A DNA stretch of 35,822 nucleotides from Planctomycetia bacterium (lineage in GTDB: Bacteria > Planctomycetota > Planctomycetia > Planctomycetales > Planctomycetaceae). The DNA is taken from contig JAPLNX010000102.1 of the NCBI GenBank assembly GCA_026400935.1, positions 1 through 35,822 of the forward strand, given 5' to 3'. Below, piece by piece: positions 1 through 7,571 of the stretch. Each line of letters starts with the position of its first letter. Positions within the stretch are counted from its first letter, which is position 1. The position numbers and the translations under genes are program-made. The notes beneath the pieces are model-generated. The model made no database searches. It was given only the letters and a program-made list of their open reading frames with translations, and had not been told where the DNA came from.

Positions 1-52
1 GCTCTCACCCGGCACTCCTCGTCTTGCGGTACTCACGTGCCCAAATCTCGTC

Positions 53-751
53 TCAACTGCAACACACAATCGCAGTTGCCGTCCAGCACAAGCTCGACTG
101 CCAACCGATCACAGAACAAAACTTGTGCCATGAAGTCAGGGTTGGCCCTGCCCCGAATTGGAGCCGCCGCCTTGATTGCCACGGGGGCGTTCGGCCTTCG
201 GGTACGAATTGGCCTCCACTACGAACGTGCAATACGGCGCCATCCATCGGTACCTTCGGCGGACGACCGTCTTCTACTGGCCCAGGCCGGTCGCCGCGAC
301 GCGGCGGCGTCACGGCCTCTTCGAAAGTGATCTGATACGTGCGATCCGTCGATCGAGCGTTTGTCGCGATGATCCGATTGATCTCGACGGCCGCAGCCGA
401 GGCCGGAGTGTCGCCGAGTCCTTTCCACAGGACGACGACCAACAACGTGGCCGCGATAGCGATTCCGACCGATGCGGCGATTGGCCGGAAGCGTCGAGGC
501 GTCGCAGTCGACCTCGCCTGAGGCGGAAAATCGTCACCCCGGGCCGCGACAGTCGAGCTACTTTGGCTGGCGCCCATTGTTGCCAGCGAGAGGTGCTCGC
601 TCCGCAACCGATCATGCAAGAGCATCGCCGCTGCGAACTGCCGTGAGTTTTCGGGATCGCCCTTCAGCCATTGATTCAGCTTGGCATGCTCTTCGGACGC
701 GAGAGTCTCGTCCAAGTAACCGTCGATCAGTTGTTTGGGGTCGAGCGTCAT
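53..751 (-). CDS. Putative anti-sigma / FecR-like membrane protein, C-terminus apparently disrupted
   Basis: A 232-residue reading frame starting at the ATG at 751, which overlaps the stop of the sigma gene as ATGA, so the two are probably translationally coupled. Residues 1-55 form a charged N-terminal segment (MTLDPKQLIDGYLDE, then HAKLNQWLKGDPEN) typical of planctomycete anti-sigma-like proteins encoded beside ECF sigma factors. Residues 90-110 are one transmembrane helix. The following segment (ASAAAVEINRII, then RTYQI, DGAVLHVR) resembles the extracytoplasmic part I recall for this family. After V183 (near position 205) the protein becomes Arg/Trp/Cys-rich and stops resembling it, ending in TAIVCCS. 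Neither alternative frame restores an obvious family sequence. The normal tail may have been replaced by a rearrangement near position 205. Role inferred: membrane partner controlling the adjacent sigma factor, probably no longer intact. Confidence 0.6.
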   Translation of the reverse strand: MTLDPKQLIDGYLDETLASEEHAKLNQWLKGDPENSRQFAAAMLLHDRLRSEHLSLATMGASQSSSTVAARGDDFPPQARSTATPRRFRPIAASVGIAIAATLLVVVLWKGLGDTPASAAAVEINRIIATNARSTDRTYQITFEEAVTPPRRGDRPGPVEDGRPPKVPMDGAVLHVRSGGQFVPEGRTPPWQSRRRLQFGAGPTLTSWHKFCSVIGWQSSLCWTATAIVCCS

Positions 752-1269
752 GCCGGTCTCCCGAGCGCGGTCTTGCGTTCGATACAGGCTCGCAGTTGAT
801 CTCGAATCCGCTGCAACGCCTTTGCCACCGAATTCTCCGTCATTCCAACCACGTCTGCGATCGCTGCCGGCTTGAGGTCTTGCCGATATTGCAGGTCGCA
901 CAGTTCTTTGACGCGGCCATCGAGACTTCGAAGGCAGTCCTGCAGGAAGTTGAGCTTGTGCGTCGCCTCAGCCGGTACCGCCTCAAATGCAGATGCCAAA
1001 CCGGTGATCGTCTCATCGTCGAAGACATGGCGGTCCCGCCGGACTCGCCGCAGGTGCAAGCCAACATGATTCTGCGCGATCCCCAGCGCCCATCCAACGA
1101 ACGGTAGAGACGAGTCATACCGATCGAACGATTCGATGACCGCCACCGCAACTTCTTGAAGCACGTCGTCCCGCGCCAAGAAGTCCCGTACGACCTACGT
1201 GACAAACGCCGAAACCAACGGCTCGTCCAGCGTCCAAAGCCGAGCAGCTTGTCGCGTGCTGTCGTCCAT
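748..1269 (-). pseudogene. ECF sigma-70 factor with an in-frame TAG stop
   Basis: The conceptual product is 173 residues counting the stop codon as one residue. It is an ECF sigma factor of the Rhodopirellula/Verrucomicrobium type. The ATG at 1269 is preceded by GAGGAA at a suitable distance, and residues 2-24 (DDSTRQAARLWTLDEPLV, then SAFVT) read as the normal N-terminus. Codon 25 is TAG at 1195-1197, inside sigma region 2, and the same frame resumes at once with VVRDFLARDDVLQEVAVAV. The rest of region 2 (FDRYDSSLPFVGWALGIAQN) and region 4 with its helix-turn-helix (LKPAAIADVVGMTENSVAKA) are intact. A single C-to-A change from TCG (Ser) would explain the stop. A downstream TTG at 1179 could restart translation but would lose the first 30 residues. 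Either a recent nonsense mutation or a base-calling error. The ATGA overlap with the putative anti-sigma gene supports one transcript. Confidence 0.8.
1195..1197 (-). other. In-frame amber codon in the ECF sigma gene
   Basis: CTA on the plus strand reads TAG on the minus strand, at codon 25 counted from the ATG at 1269. Recognisable sigma factor sequence lies on both sides in the same frame, so this is a point change and not a frameshift. Confidence 0.85.
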
Positions 1270-1546
1270 CAATTCCTCGCACCACGGTGGCGACCCCTTA
1301 AGGACTTATCCGTCGGGCGAAAATCGTGACTAAGAAAATGGGCGAAGTGGTAAAACTTCTGCTGTTTGTCGACTGGCAAGTGAACAATTCTCATCGCATA
1401 AATTTCCTGCCGGTCGATTCTTTCCGAAAACGACAGCCTGAAAACGTATCACATGTATAGGACAATCCTTGCCTGTCGCACAGCACACTTCGATTCCAAT
1501 CGGGATCGTCGGAAGATTGCTACGAGAATGCTGCTCAGAATCAGGC

Positions 1547-2602
1547 TCACTTCGCCTGCATCAGCTCGCGGACGTCGTGAACCAGGGCGTTGACGTCTTC
1601 TTCTGTCGTGTCCCACGAGCACATGAAGCGTGCCCCGCCGCTGCCAATGAAAGTGTAGAAACGCCAGCCACGTGCGCGCAACGTCGTCGCCACTTCTGGA
1701 CGAAAGCGAGCGAAGACCGCATTTGCTTGTCGCTCCGACATGAATTCGACACCGGGAATTTGTTTCAAACTTGTTTCCAAGAGTTCGGCCATGCGATTCG
1801 CATTGGTCGCATGACGCAACCACGCTCCGTTCTCCAAAATTCCAACCCACGGAGCGGACAGGAACCTCATTTTCGACGCAAGCTGGCCAGCTTGTTTGCA
1901 GCGGTAAGCGAACTCTTGAGCGAGTTCCTTCTTAAAGAAAATGATTGCCTCGCCAACCGCCATTCCGTTTTTTGTGCCGCCGAAGCAGAGCACGTCAACA
2001 CCCGCCTTCCACGTGATCTCCTTGGGGGCGACACCCAAACTCGCCACCGCGTTTGAGAAGCGAGCGCCATCCATGTGGATTCGGAGTTCGTGGCGTCGTG
2101 CAACTTCCTGAAGCTGAAGCAAGTCGTCAATCGAATAGAGCGTGCCCAATTCCGTTGCTTGTGTCAGGCTCAAGACACGTGGCTTTGGATAGTGAATATC
2201 GCACCGGCGCTGCACTATGTGCGAGACAGACTCCGGGCGAATGCGTCCTTCCTCTCCACTTACCAGAAGAATTTTCGAGCCGTTCGAGAAAAACTCCGGG
2301 GCGCCACATTCATCGGTCTCGGCGTGAGCCAATTCGTGGCAAATAATGCTGTGGTACGACTGGCACAGCGACGACAAAGCGAGTGCATTTGACGCAGTGC
2401 CGTTGAATGCGAAGAAGACCTCGCAGTTAACCTCGAATAACTCACGCAGCAAATCGGCGGCCTTGGTGGTCCATTCGTCATCGCCGTAAGCCGGCACATG
2501 TCCGTGATTCGCCCGAGCCATCGCTTCCCAAGCTTCGGGGCAAATTCCCGAATAGTTGTCGCTTGCGAAGTGTCGGCGTCCGGTTGAAATTGATTCGGTC
2601 AT
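1547..2602 (-). CDS. ltaE: Low-specificity L-threonine aldolase
   Basis: A cytoplasmic PLP-dependent enzyme of 351 residues that cleaves L-threonine or allo-threonine to glycine and acetaldehyde. Fold-type I landmarks are visible: ASDNYSGICPEAWEAM at the N-terminus, the ICHELAHAETDECGAPEFF segment, HMDGARFSNAVASLG with the cofactor-ring Asp near residue 178, and CFGGTKNGMAVGEA with the Schiff-base lysine near residue 211. Length matches the family. I place the start at the ATG at 2602, with AAGGA about ten bases upstream. A GTG at 2647 would add 15 residues, but it lies inside a dispersed hairpin repeat and the extra residues do not fit the family. The gene stands alone, downstream of the ABC ATPase on the same strand. 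Confidence 0.92.
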   Translation of the reverse strand: MTESISTGRRHFASDNYSGICPEAWEAMARANHGHVPAYGDDEWTTKAADLLRELFEVNCEVFFAFNGTASNALALSSLCQSYHSIICHELAHAETDECGAPEFFSNGSKILLVSGEEGRIRPESVSHIVQRRCDIHYPKPRVLSLTQATELGTLYSIDDLLQLQEVARRHELRIHMDGARFSNAVASLGVAPKEITWKAGVDVLCFGGTKNGMAVGEAIIFFKKELAQEFAYRCKQAGQLASKMRFLSAPWVGILENGAWLRHATNANRMAELLETSLKQIPGVEFMSERQANAVFARFRPEVATTLRARGWRFYTFIGSGGARFMCSWDTTEEDVNALVHDVRELMQAK

Positions 2603-2643
2603 GAGTGCGACATCCTTGTAAGGCGTTGTGTAAAAGTCTGGCT

Positions 2644-2666
2644 CCACTGAGGCAAGCTGAGTGGGG
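2644..2666. repeat. GAGGCAAGCT hairpin repeat, copy 1
   Basis: CCACTGAGGCAAGCTGAGTGG is a short, slightly imperfect palindrome just upstream of the threonine aldolase. It belongs to a dispersed family with consensus CCACCGAGGCAAGCTCGGTGG by my reading (8-bp stem, 5-base loop). Other copies are at 12284-12307, 13897-13917, 13980-14002 and 35657-35677. Confidence 0.7.
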
Positions 2667-2687
2667 TTATAGTTTGGGTTCTACGGA

Positions 2688-3377
2688 CTAGGTCATTTCG
2701 TGTAGTATGCCGTCTCGTAACTCCGCACGGCGCGGAAATCTTGCGGCTAACTCAGTGCTGTGAGTTACGCAAATCAGCGTACTGCTGGTATCGCGACAGA
2801 GCTCTAATAATAGTGAGCCAATCGAATCCGCATTCGCTCGATCTAGGTTGCCAGTCGGTTCGTCAGCGAGCAACAACGCGGGCTGATTAATCAGCGCGCG
2901 GCATACGGCGACTCGTTGACGCTCGCCACCCGAAAGCTGCGCGGGCCGATGATCCAACCGATCTCGTAACCCGACTCGGTCAAGAAGCTGTCGAGCTCTT
3001 TCGACGTCATCCAACTTTGTGCCGCCTCCTGCGAGCAACGGAATCAGAACGTTTTCTAACACGGTGCATTGCGGCAGCAGATGATGTTCCTGAAACACAA
3101 ATCCGATCTGCTGTTGTCGAAGTACGGCTAACTGCGTTTCTGTGAGACCGTTCAAGCTTCGACCTTGTAGTTCGATCTCTCCGGAATTCGGCACTTCCAT
3201 CGCCCCGAGCACGAAGAGCAATGAGCTTTTTCCAGAACCAGACGGGCCCGTCACGGCGATGGCTTCGCCGCGAAAAAGCCGCAAGTTGATGTTCTTCAAT
3301 ACGGTCAATGATCCTGAAGCCGTATCGTAAGTTTTCACAAGATCGCGAACGTCGAGTGTCGTTGCTGGCTGATTCAT
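2688..3377 (-). CDS. ABC transporter ATP-binding protein, LolD/MacB-like
   Basis: A 229-residue nucleotide-binding subunit. Walker A GPSGSGKS is at about residues 44-51, the Q-loop glutamine is near 96, the signature LSGGERQR is at 148-155, Walker B ALLLADEPTGNLD follows with the catalytic Glu near 173, and the switch His is in CVTHS near 206. The sequence type (TYDTASGSLTVLKNINL, GFVFQEHHLLP) is that of the LolD/MacB/FtsE group, which energises lipoprotein release or efflux. No permease lies beside it in this window: downstream is a threonine aldolase, upstream a secreted protein. The partner is therefore elsewhere or lost. Substrate cannot be told. Confidence 0.9.
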   Translation of the reverse strand: MNQPATTLDVRDLVKTYDTASGSLTVLKNINLRLFRGEAIAVTGPSGSGKSSLLFVLGAMEVPNSGEIELQGRSLNGLTETQLAVLRQQQIGFVFQEHHLLPQCTVLENVLIPLLAGGGTKLDDVERARQLLDRVGLRDRLDHRPAQLSGGERQRVAVCRALINQPALLLADEPTGNLDRANADSIGSLLLELCRDTSSTLICVTHSTELAARFPRRAELRDGILHEMT

Positions 3378-3490
3378 GTTGTGGTCGTGCCGCTTCGATT
3401 GAGGTTTGTCTCAAATGAATGGCTCTAGACGATCTGTGTCGGATAAGCGTCAGGAGCCGGACACCGGAAATCAACGCAATCGTCAAAGAA

Positions 3491-3535
3491 CCAAAAGAAC
3501 AAGACCGGAGTCGCTCAAGCGACTCCGGTCTTGTT
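3491..3535 (-). terminator. Rho-independent terminator of the 3570-5795 gene
   Basis: A perfect 18-bp inverted repeat (3498-3515 with 3518-3535; core GACCGGAGTCGCT) lies 35 bases past the stop of the minus-strand gene above it and is followed on that strand by TTCTTTTGG. Position and orientation fit a terminator. Confidence 0.75.
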
Positions 3536-3569
3536 AGATGTCAACAAGTTTCGGTCACGCTGTCGAGGA

Positions 3570-5795
3570 TCACTCGAAAGTGAGCACCATCCAGCCACCT
3601 GCTGTTTTGACTGAATTGATCCCAACAGACACGGGCGTTTGCAGTCCCTTGTCGATAGTGACGAAGCGATCAAACTTACGAGTCGGCAATGCGTTCTGGA
3701 TCTTCGTGCGAACAACACCCGAACGAGCAATTTGCAGAGTCGCATTCTTTGGGGCTTCGACTGGCGAAACACCGACATTGCCGCTTTCGATCACTAGATC
3801 TTTTCCGTCTATCTTGAAACTGAGTGGAACGGTGATCTCTTGAGTTGGGATGTCCTCTTCACCCTCTTTTTGCTTCAGCCCCGCATGAATGACGAGCGTC
3901 AAAAGGCCGTTATCAACACGGAACTGAATCGGATTGTGTTCCGGGAAAATGAACGTTGCCGGATCATTGGATGGCGGTGCACCATCGGCGATCTTCTTCG
4001 CCGCATTCAGTGGGCGGCCCAGAAGCTCCTCGAAGGACTTCGACAATTCCGTTTTCAGTTCCGCTTCGCTGATGGTTCGGCCACCGAATTTCAAGCGGTC
4101 CATGCTGTTGTTGAACAGCGACTCGTGCATTGCCACAACGAAGCCGGTTGTCGGGACAGAAGTAAATGGACCATCTCCGCCAGCCAATTCGTGAGTGGCC
4201 ATCAATCGCAGGTTGGCCCGCATTTCGTCTTCTGACGAACGGTAGCTTGTGGCCGATGGCCAGAGGTCTTTCTTCTTCAGACGCGCGTTGACACCCGAAT
4301 CAAGATCAGTGTTCATGGCCGCAAGTTTCTTATCGACTTCCTGAGTGAACTCAGGCAGCACGCGACTGGAAAGTCGTTGAGCGGCAATCGCTTCTGCTTG
4401 GCCTCGACGATTTTCGACTTCGCCACGAGCGATCGAATCGGCAATGCCACCGAAAATCGGGATGCCGCTGGCACGCGTTGAAACACCAGTCGTCGTGTTG
4501 TTAGCGGCTACAGAAATGTCCGCTTGTCCGGGAATAAATTTCGTGCCGTCAAACGTGACCGGCTTCCACGCTTGAAAACGGTGGTATCCCGAAGTGAAGA
4601 CGGTCGCATCCTGTGTCACGCCAGACGTATTCGATTGCGAAACACCATTCAACGTGATGTTAAAGTTGATACCAGAATTGTTCGGCTTCAGATCGACGCC
4701 AGCGGTTGCTGTCGTTGTTTGCTGGCCGTTGACGTTCGCTCCCAACACGTTGTCGTGAACCGGACCTTGGTTGGTCTGAGTATGGTTAGCAATGCGAGAC
4801 AGGAATTTCTCGCTGACAACAACGCGGAGATTGTAATTGAAATAGTGAGTCGCCATCGCAGCGGCCACACGTTCGCCACCATCGGACGACGCTTTGCGAA
4901 CTGCATCAAACGCTTTGCGAACACCCGCTGCATCAAGCGTCGAACGAGACTCTTCAAACTTCTCGGTGGAAGCGACGAGGTTTGTCAATTCCGCACGGAG
5001 TTTGTCGGCATCAATCGGTTGATCAACTGCAGCAGTCACCTTCACAAAATCAGACACGGCCTGTCGCAGTGCCACGAAGCGAGATCCTTCGAGGAATTTG
5101 CGAATTTCTGGTGAGGTTGTTTCTGTCGGAGACAGCTTTCCTTGGACGGCAGTCAATACCGGCAACGCATCTTTGCCGGCCTTCTTTTCGCTCACTAAAC
5201 TGACAATCTCCGACGATCGAACATACGACAGCCATGCGGGGCCGTTCTTAACGGTCTTCAATTCTGCTTCGAGTTCTTGCAGTGACTTGGAAAGATCGGC
5301 TCGTGCGCCGTCCAATCGGGCAGAAGCCGCCTTCTTTGGATCAAGAGCGAGTGTGTCCAAGACCGCTTCTGCCAAGGCAACGCGGCGACCGAGCGCTGAA
5401 TGCAGGCTGAAAAGAGTTTCGTGAATGCTGCGATAGCGAGCGTCTTTCAATGACGACTCCATTGTCGCCAATTTTTTCTTGAGCACATCCAACTGTTGTC
5501 GTTGAGCACCGACGTCTGTAGCAACATCTGCGTAAAACTTGGCCACGTCAGCCGAAGCTTGGGTGCCCCAGTCTTTCCAATTTCCTTCCAATGCTGCAAA
5601 GGCGTCTTCACCTAAAGCATTGGGAACATCTGCTGGAAGGATGCCACGCAACCCCGCCGATTCCGCAGGTTTTGCATCATCCAACGCCCATGAGGCAATC
5701 GTCGTTCCCAACGCGATCGTCGATGCGCCGCAAAACGCCAACCATTGTCGGCTATGTTTGCGAGTTCCAACCAAGAAATTCGTTCGCTCTGTCAC
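3570..5795 (-). CDS. Large secreted protein of unknown function
   Basis: 741 residues; I do not recognise a named family. The start is a GTG at 5795 with GGAG eight bases upstream. Residues 15-40 (WLAFCGASTIALGTTIASWA) look like a signal peptide or membrane anchor. Residues 60-320 are helical and charged with coiled-coil character (QRQQLDVLKKKLATMESSLK, then AEAVLDTLALDPKKAASARL). Residues 330-450 are rich in Asn, Thr and Gln and look beta-rich (VNGQQTTTATAGVDLKPNNS). Residues 460-700 mix helices and strands and contain FRVDNGLLTLVIHAG and QEITVPLSFKIDGKDL. The last 40 residues suggest a strand-rich domain. An envelope or periplasmic structural role is plausible. It is transcribed alone, with its own terminator, and diverges from the DUF58 operon. 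Confidence 0.8.
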   Translation of the reverse strand: MTERTNFLVGTRKHSRQWLAFCGASTIALGTTIASWALDDAKPAESAGLRGILPADVPNALGEDAFAALEGNWKDWGTQASADVAKFYADVATDVGAQRQQLDVLKKKLATMESSLKDARYRSIHETLFSLHSALGRRVALAEAVLDTLALDPKKAASARLDGARADLSKSLQELEAELKTVKNGPAWLSYVRSSEIVSLVSEKKAGKDALPVLTAVQGKLSPTETTSPEIRKFLEGSRFVALRQAVSDFVKVTAAVDQPIDADKLRAELTNLVASTEKFEESRSTLDAAGVRKAFDAVRKASSDGGERVAAAMATHYFNYNLRVVVSEKFLSRIANHTQTNQGPVHDNVLGANVNGQQTTTATAGVDLKPNNSGINFNITLNGVSQSNTSGVTQDATVFTSGYHRFQAWKPVTFDGTKFIPGQADISVAANNTTTGVSTRASGIPIFGGIADSIARGEVENRRGQAEAIAAQRLSSRVLPEFTQEVDKKLAAMNTDLDSGVNARLKKKDLWPSATSYRSSEDEMRANLRLMATHELAGGDGPFTSVPTTGFVVAMHESLFNNSMDRLKFGGRTISEAELKTELSKSFEELLGRPLNAAKKIADGAPPSNDPATFIFPEHNPIQFRVDNGLLTLVIHAGLKQKEGEEDIPTQEITVPLSFKIDGKDLVIESGNVGVSPVEAPKNATLQIARSGVVRTKIQNALPTRKFDRFVTIDKGLQTPVSVGINSVKTAGGWMVLTFE

Positions 5796-6188
5796 TGCAT
5801 AGACTCCATCAGAAAGTGGGGGCGACCGGTACAGCGGGGCTGTTCCGAGACATGAAATTTTCAGGAACGTGACTCTCTATCGACTGCGACTCGTAGGCTT
5901 CCAGCGGGTTCTTCCCAAACTCCCTCTGTTACCGGGAACGTAAACAAGTCGATTGAGTGGTCAACTGATTTTCCAGAACCTCAACCTCTAAAATAGGTTG
6001 CGTCACAAATGCTGGCGTGGACCTGGATCTCCGGAGCTACTCAACTTGCGCAGTCTAGTTGGCCACTTTTATTGGTGCAATCGCTACAGTCAGCAACGCA
6101 GGGAGTTTGCACACAAGCGCCGCTTGCTGGTTTCTCTATGACTCGCCTTTAGACTGCGTCTGCACTTCTACCAACGGCGAGACTTCCG
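5796..6188. promoter_or_regulatory. Divergent intergenic region
   Basis: 393 bases between the GTG of the minus-strand secreted protein and the ATG of the DUF58 gene. By position it must hold the promoters for both directions. I see no convincing -35/-10 pair, operator palindrome or riboswitch, and no credible small gene. Confidence 0.5.
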
Positions 6189-7571
6189 ATGAGCCAATTG
6201 ATTCCGACTGAAGAGCGTCGCCGACCGTTTCCTGCAATCGGCACGATAGCCTTGGTGACCGGCGTTGCCTTGCTGCTGACTTACGAACGGCTCGAATCAA
6301 TCGCTGAGTTTTGGGGCGGAACCGGTCGCTATCTACTGATCGCCCTAGCGGTCTATTTGATCCTGTGGGGGCTCAAGCAATCTCTCGGCGCGATGCTACC
6401 TGGTTGGGCGGTGTCGCGGTTGCCACGTTGGAATCGTCATCGCATGGCGGTGACGGGCGAAGGGGTTGTTTACGTCATCATCATGAGCGTGATGTTTATC
6501 GGTTCGATCATCGGTCGGTCGAACATGCTAATGCTCGTCTTTGCAATGATGATTGGACCGTGGGTGATCAACGGCTGGATTGCGTTCTCGATGCTGAAAC
6601 AAACGCGAGCGAAGCGATTTGTGCCGCGAAGCGCAATGGCCGGGGAGTTAGTTTCCGTAGAGATCGAGGTTGAAAATCGGAAGTGGTGGTTGACGTCGTG
6701 GTTGTTGGCAGCGCGTGACGAAGTTGCTCATACGCGAGATCGGTTTCAAGCGTCTGTTTTGTTTGTACGAATTCCGTCGCAACAAAAGCGTCGCGGGCAT
6801 TACCAGGTGCAATTCAGTCAGCGCGGTATCTATTCGTTCGGGCCAATTGAGTTGTCGACACACTTTCCATTGGGTTTAGTCCAACGTGGTTTGGTCATCA
6901 ATGAGTCTTCCGAACTCATTGTGCATCCGCGAGTCGGACGACTAACTTCGCGCTGGCGACATGACTTGTGGAACGCGGCAGAACTCACCGAACGGCGAGT
7001 CACTCGTGCAGGGTTGTTCGACGACGAGTTTCATCGCATACGCGAATTCCGAGAAGGGGACAATCCGCGAGCCATTCACTGGCGCACGACGGCCCGCAGC
7101 GGCGAGTTGATGGTCCGCGAGTACCATCAGTCACGAGATCAGGATTTGGTGTTGCTTGTTGAATTGTGGCAACCATCCAAGCCGACGACTGCGGATCAGG
7201 ACCGAGTGGAATTGGCGGTCAGTTTCGCGGCGACGATCACTTACGACCATTTGCGACAGTCGAGAGATGCCCGTTTGAAGGTCGTGGTCGTTGGGAGCGA
7301 AGTCGTTCGCTGCGATCAGTACAGCGGTGATGAGGTATTGCTCGATCAGTTGGCGCTGGCGGTTGCCGCTCCGACTGCGGATGTCAGACCAATAATTGCG
7401 GAAGTCGAGCGATACCGTTCGCAGGGGACTCGATTGGTCGTTGTTTCAACGCGGTCGAACCGGGAAATCAGTAGCCGCCTGGGTGACCTGACAACTCATG
7501 CAAACAACACTTGTTTGGCCGCAGAAGTTACCGAGCTAGCACCGTTCTTCGTGCTGGAGGATGACGCATGA
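6189..7571 (+). CDS. DUF58 domain-containing membrane protein
   Basis: 460 residues. Several hydrophobic helices occur in the first 140 residues (IGTIALVTGVALLLTYERL, YLLIALAVYLILWGL, VVYVIIMSVMFIGSIIG, MLMLVFAMMIGPWVI). The DUF58 signature lies at about residues 280-310: RIREFREGDNPRAIHWRTTA followed by RSGELMVREY. A von Willebrand-A-like core follows (DLVLLVELWQ). DUF58 proteins commonly sit with MoxR ATPases and transglutaminases; the MoxR gene is not in this window. The stop overlaps the next gene's start as ATGA at 7568-7571, so the two are translationally coupled. First gene of a probable five-gene operon. Confidence 0.9.
   Translation: MSQLIPTEERRRPFPAIGTIALVTGVALLLTYERLESIAEFWGGTGRYLLIALAVYLILWGLKQSLGAMLPGWAVSRLPRWNRHRMAVTGEGVVYVIIMSVMFIGSIIGRSNMLMLVFAMMIGPWVINGWIAFSMLKQTRAKRFVPRSAMAGELVSVEIEVENRKWWLTSWLLAARDEVAHTRDRFQASVLFVRIPSQQKRRGHYQVQFSQRGIYSFGPIELSTHFPLGLVQRGLVINESSELIVHPRVGRLTSRWRHDLWNAAELTERRVTRAGLFDDEFHRIREFREGDNPRAIHWRTTARSGELMVREYHQSRDQDLVLLVELWQPSKPTTADQDRVELAVSFAATITYDHLRQSRDARLKVVVVGSEVVRCDQYSGDEVLLDQLALAVAAPTADVRPIIAEVERYRSQGTRLVVVSTRSNREISSRLGDLTTHANNTCLAAEVTELAPFFVLEDDA

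Noticed and set aside
472-1107. Plus-strand open frame of 211 residues
   Set aside because: Antisense to the sigma and anti-sigma genes, which have recognisable protein sequence.
1195-1197. Programmed recoding of TAG (suppressor or unusual amino acid)
   Set aside because: No downstream structure or recoding context is evident; a point mutation or sequencing error is simpler.
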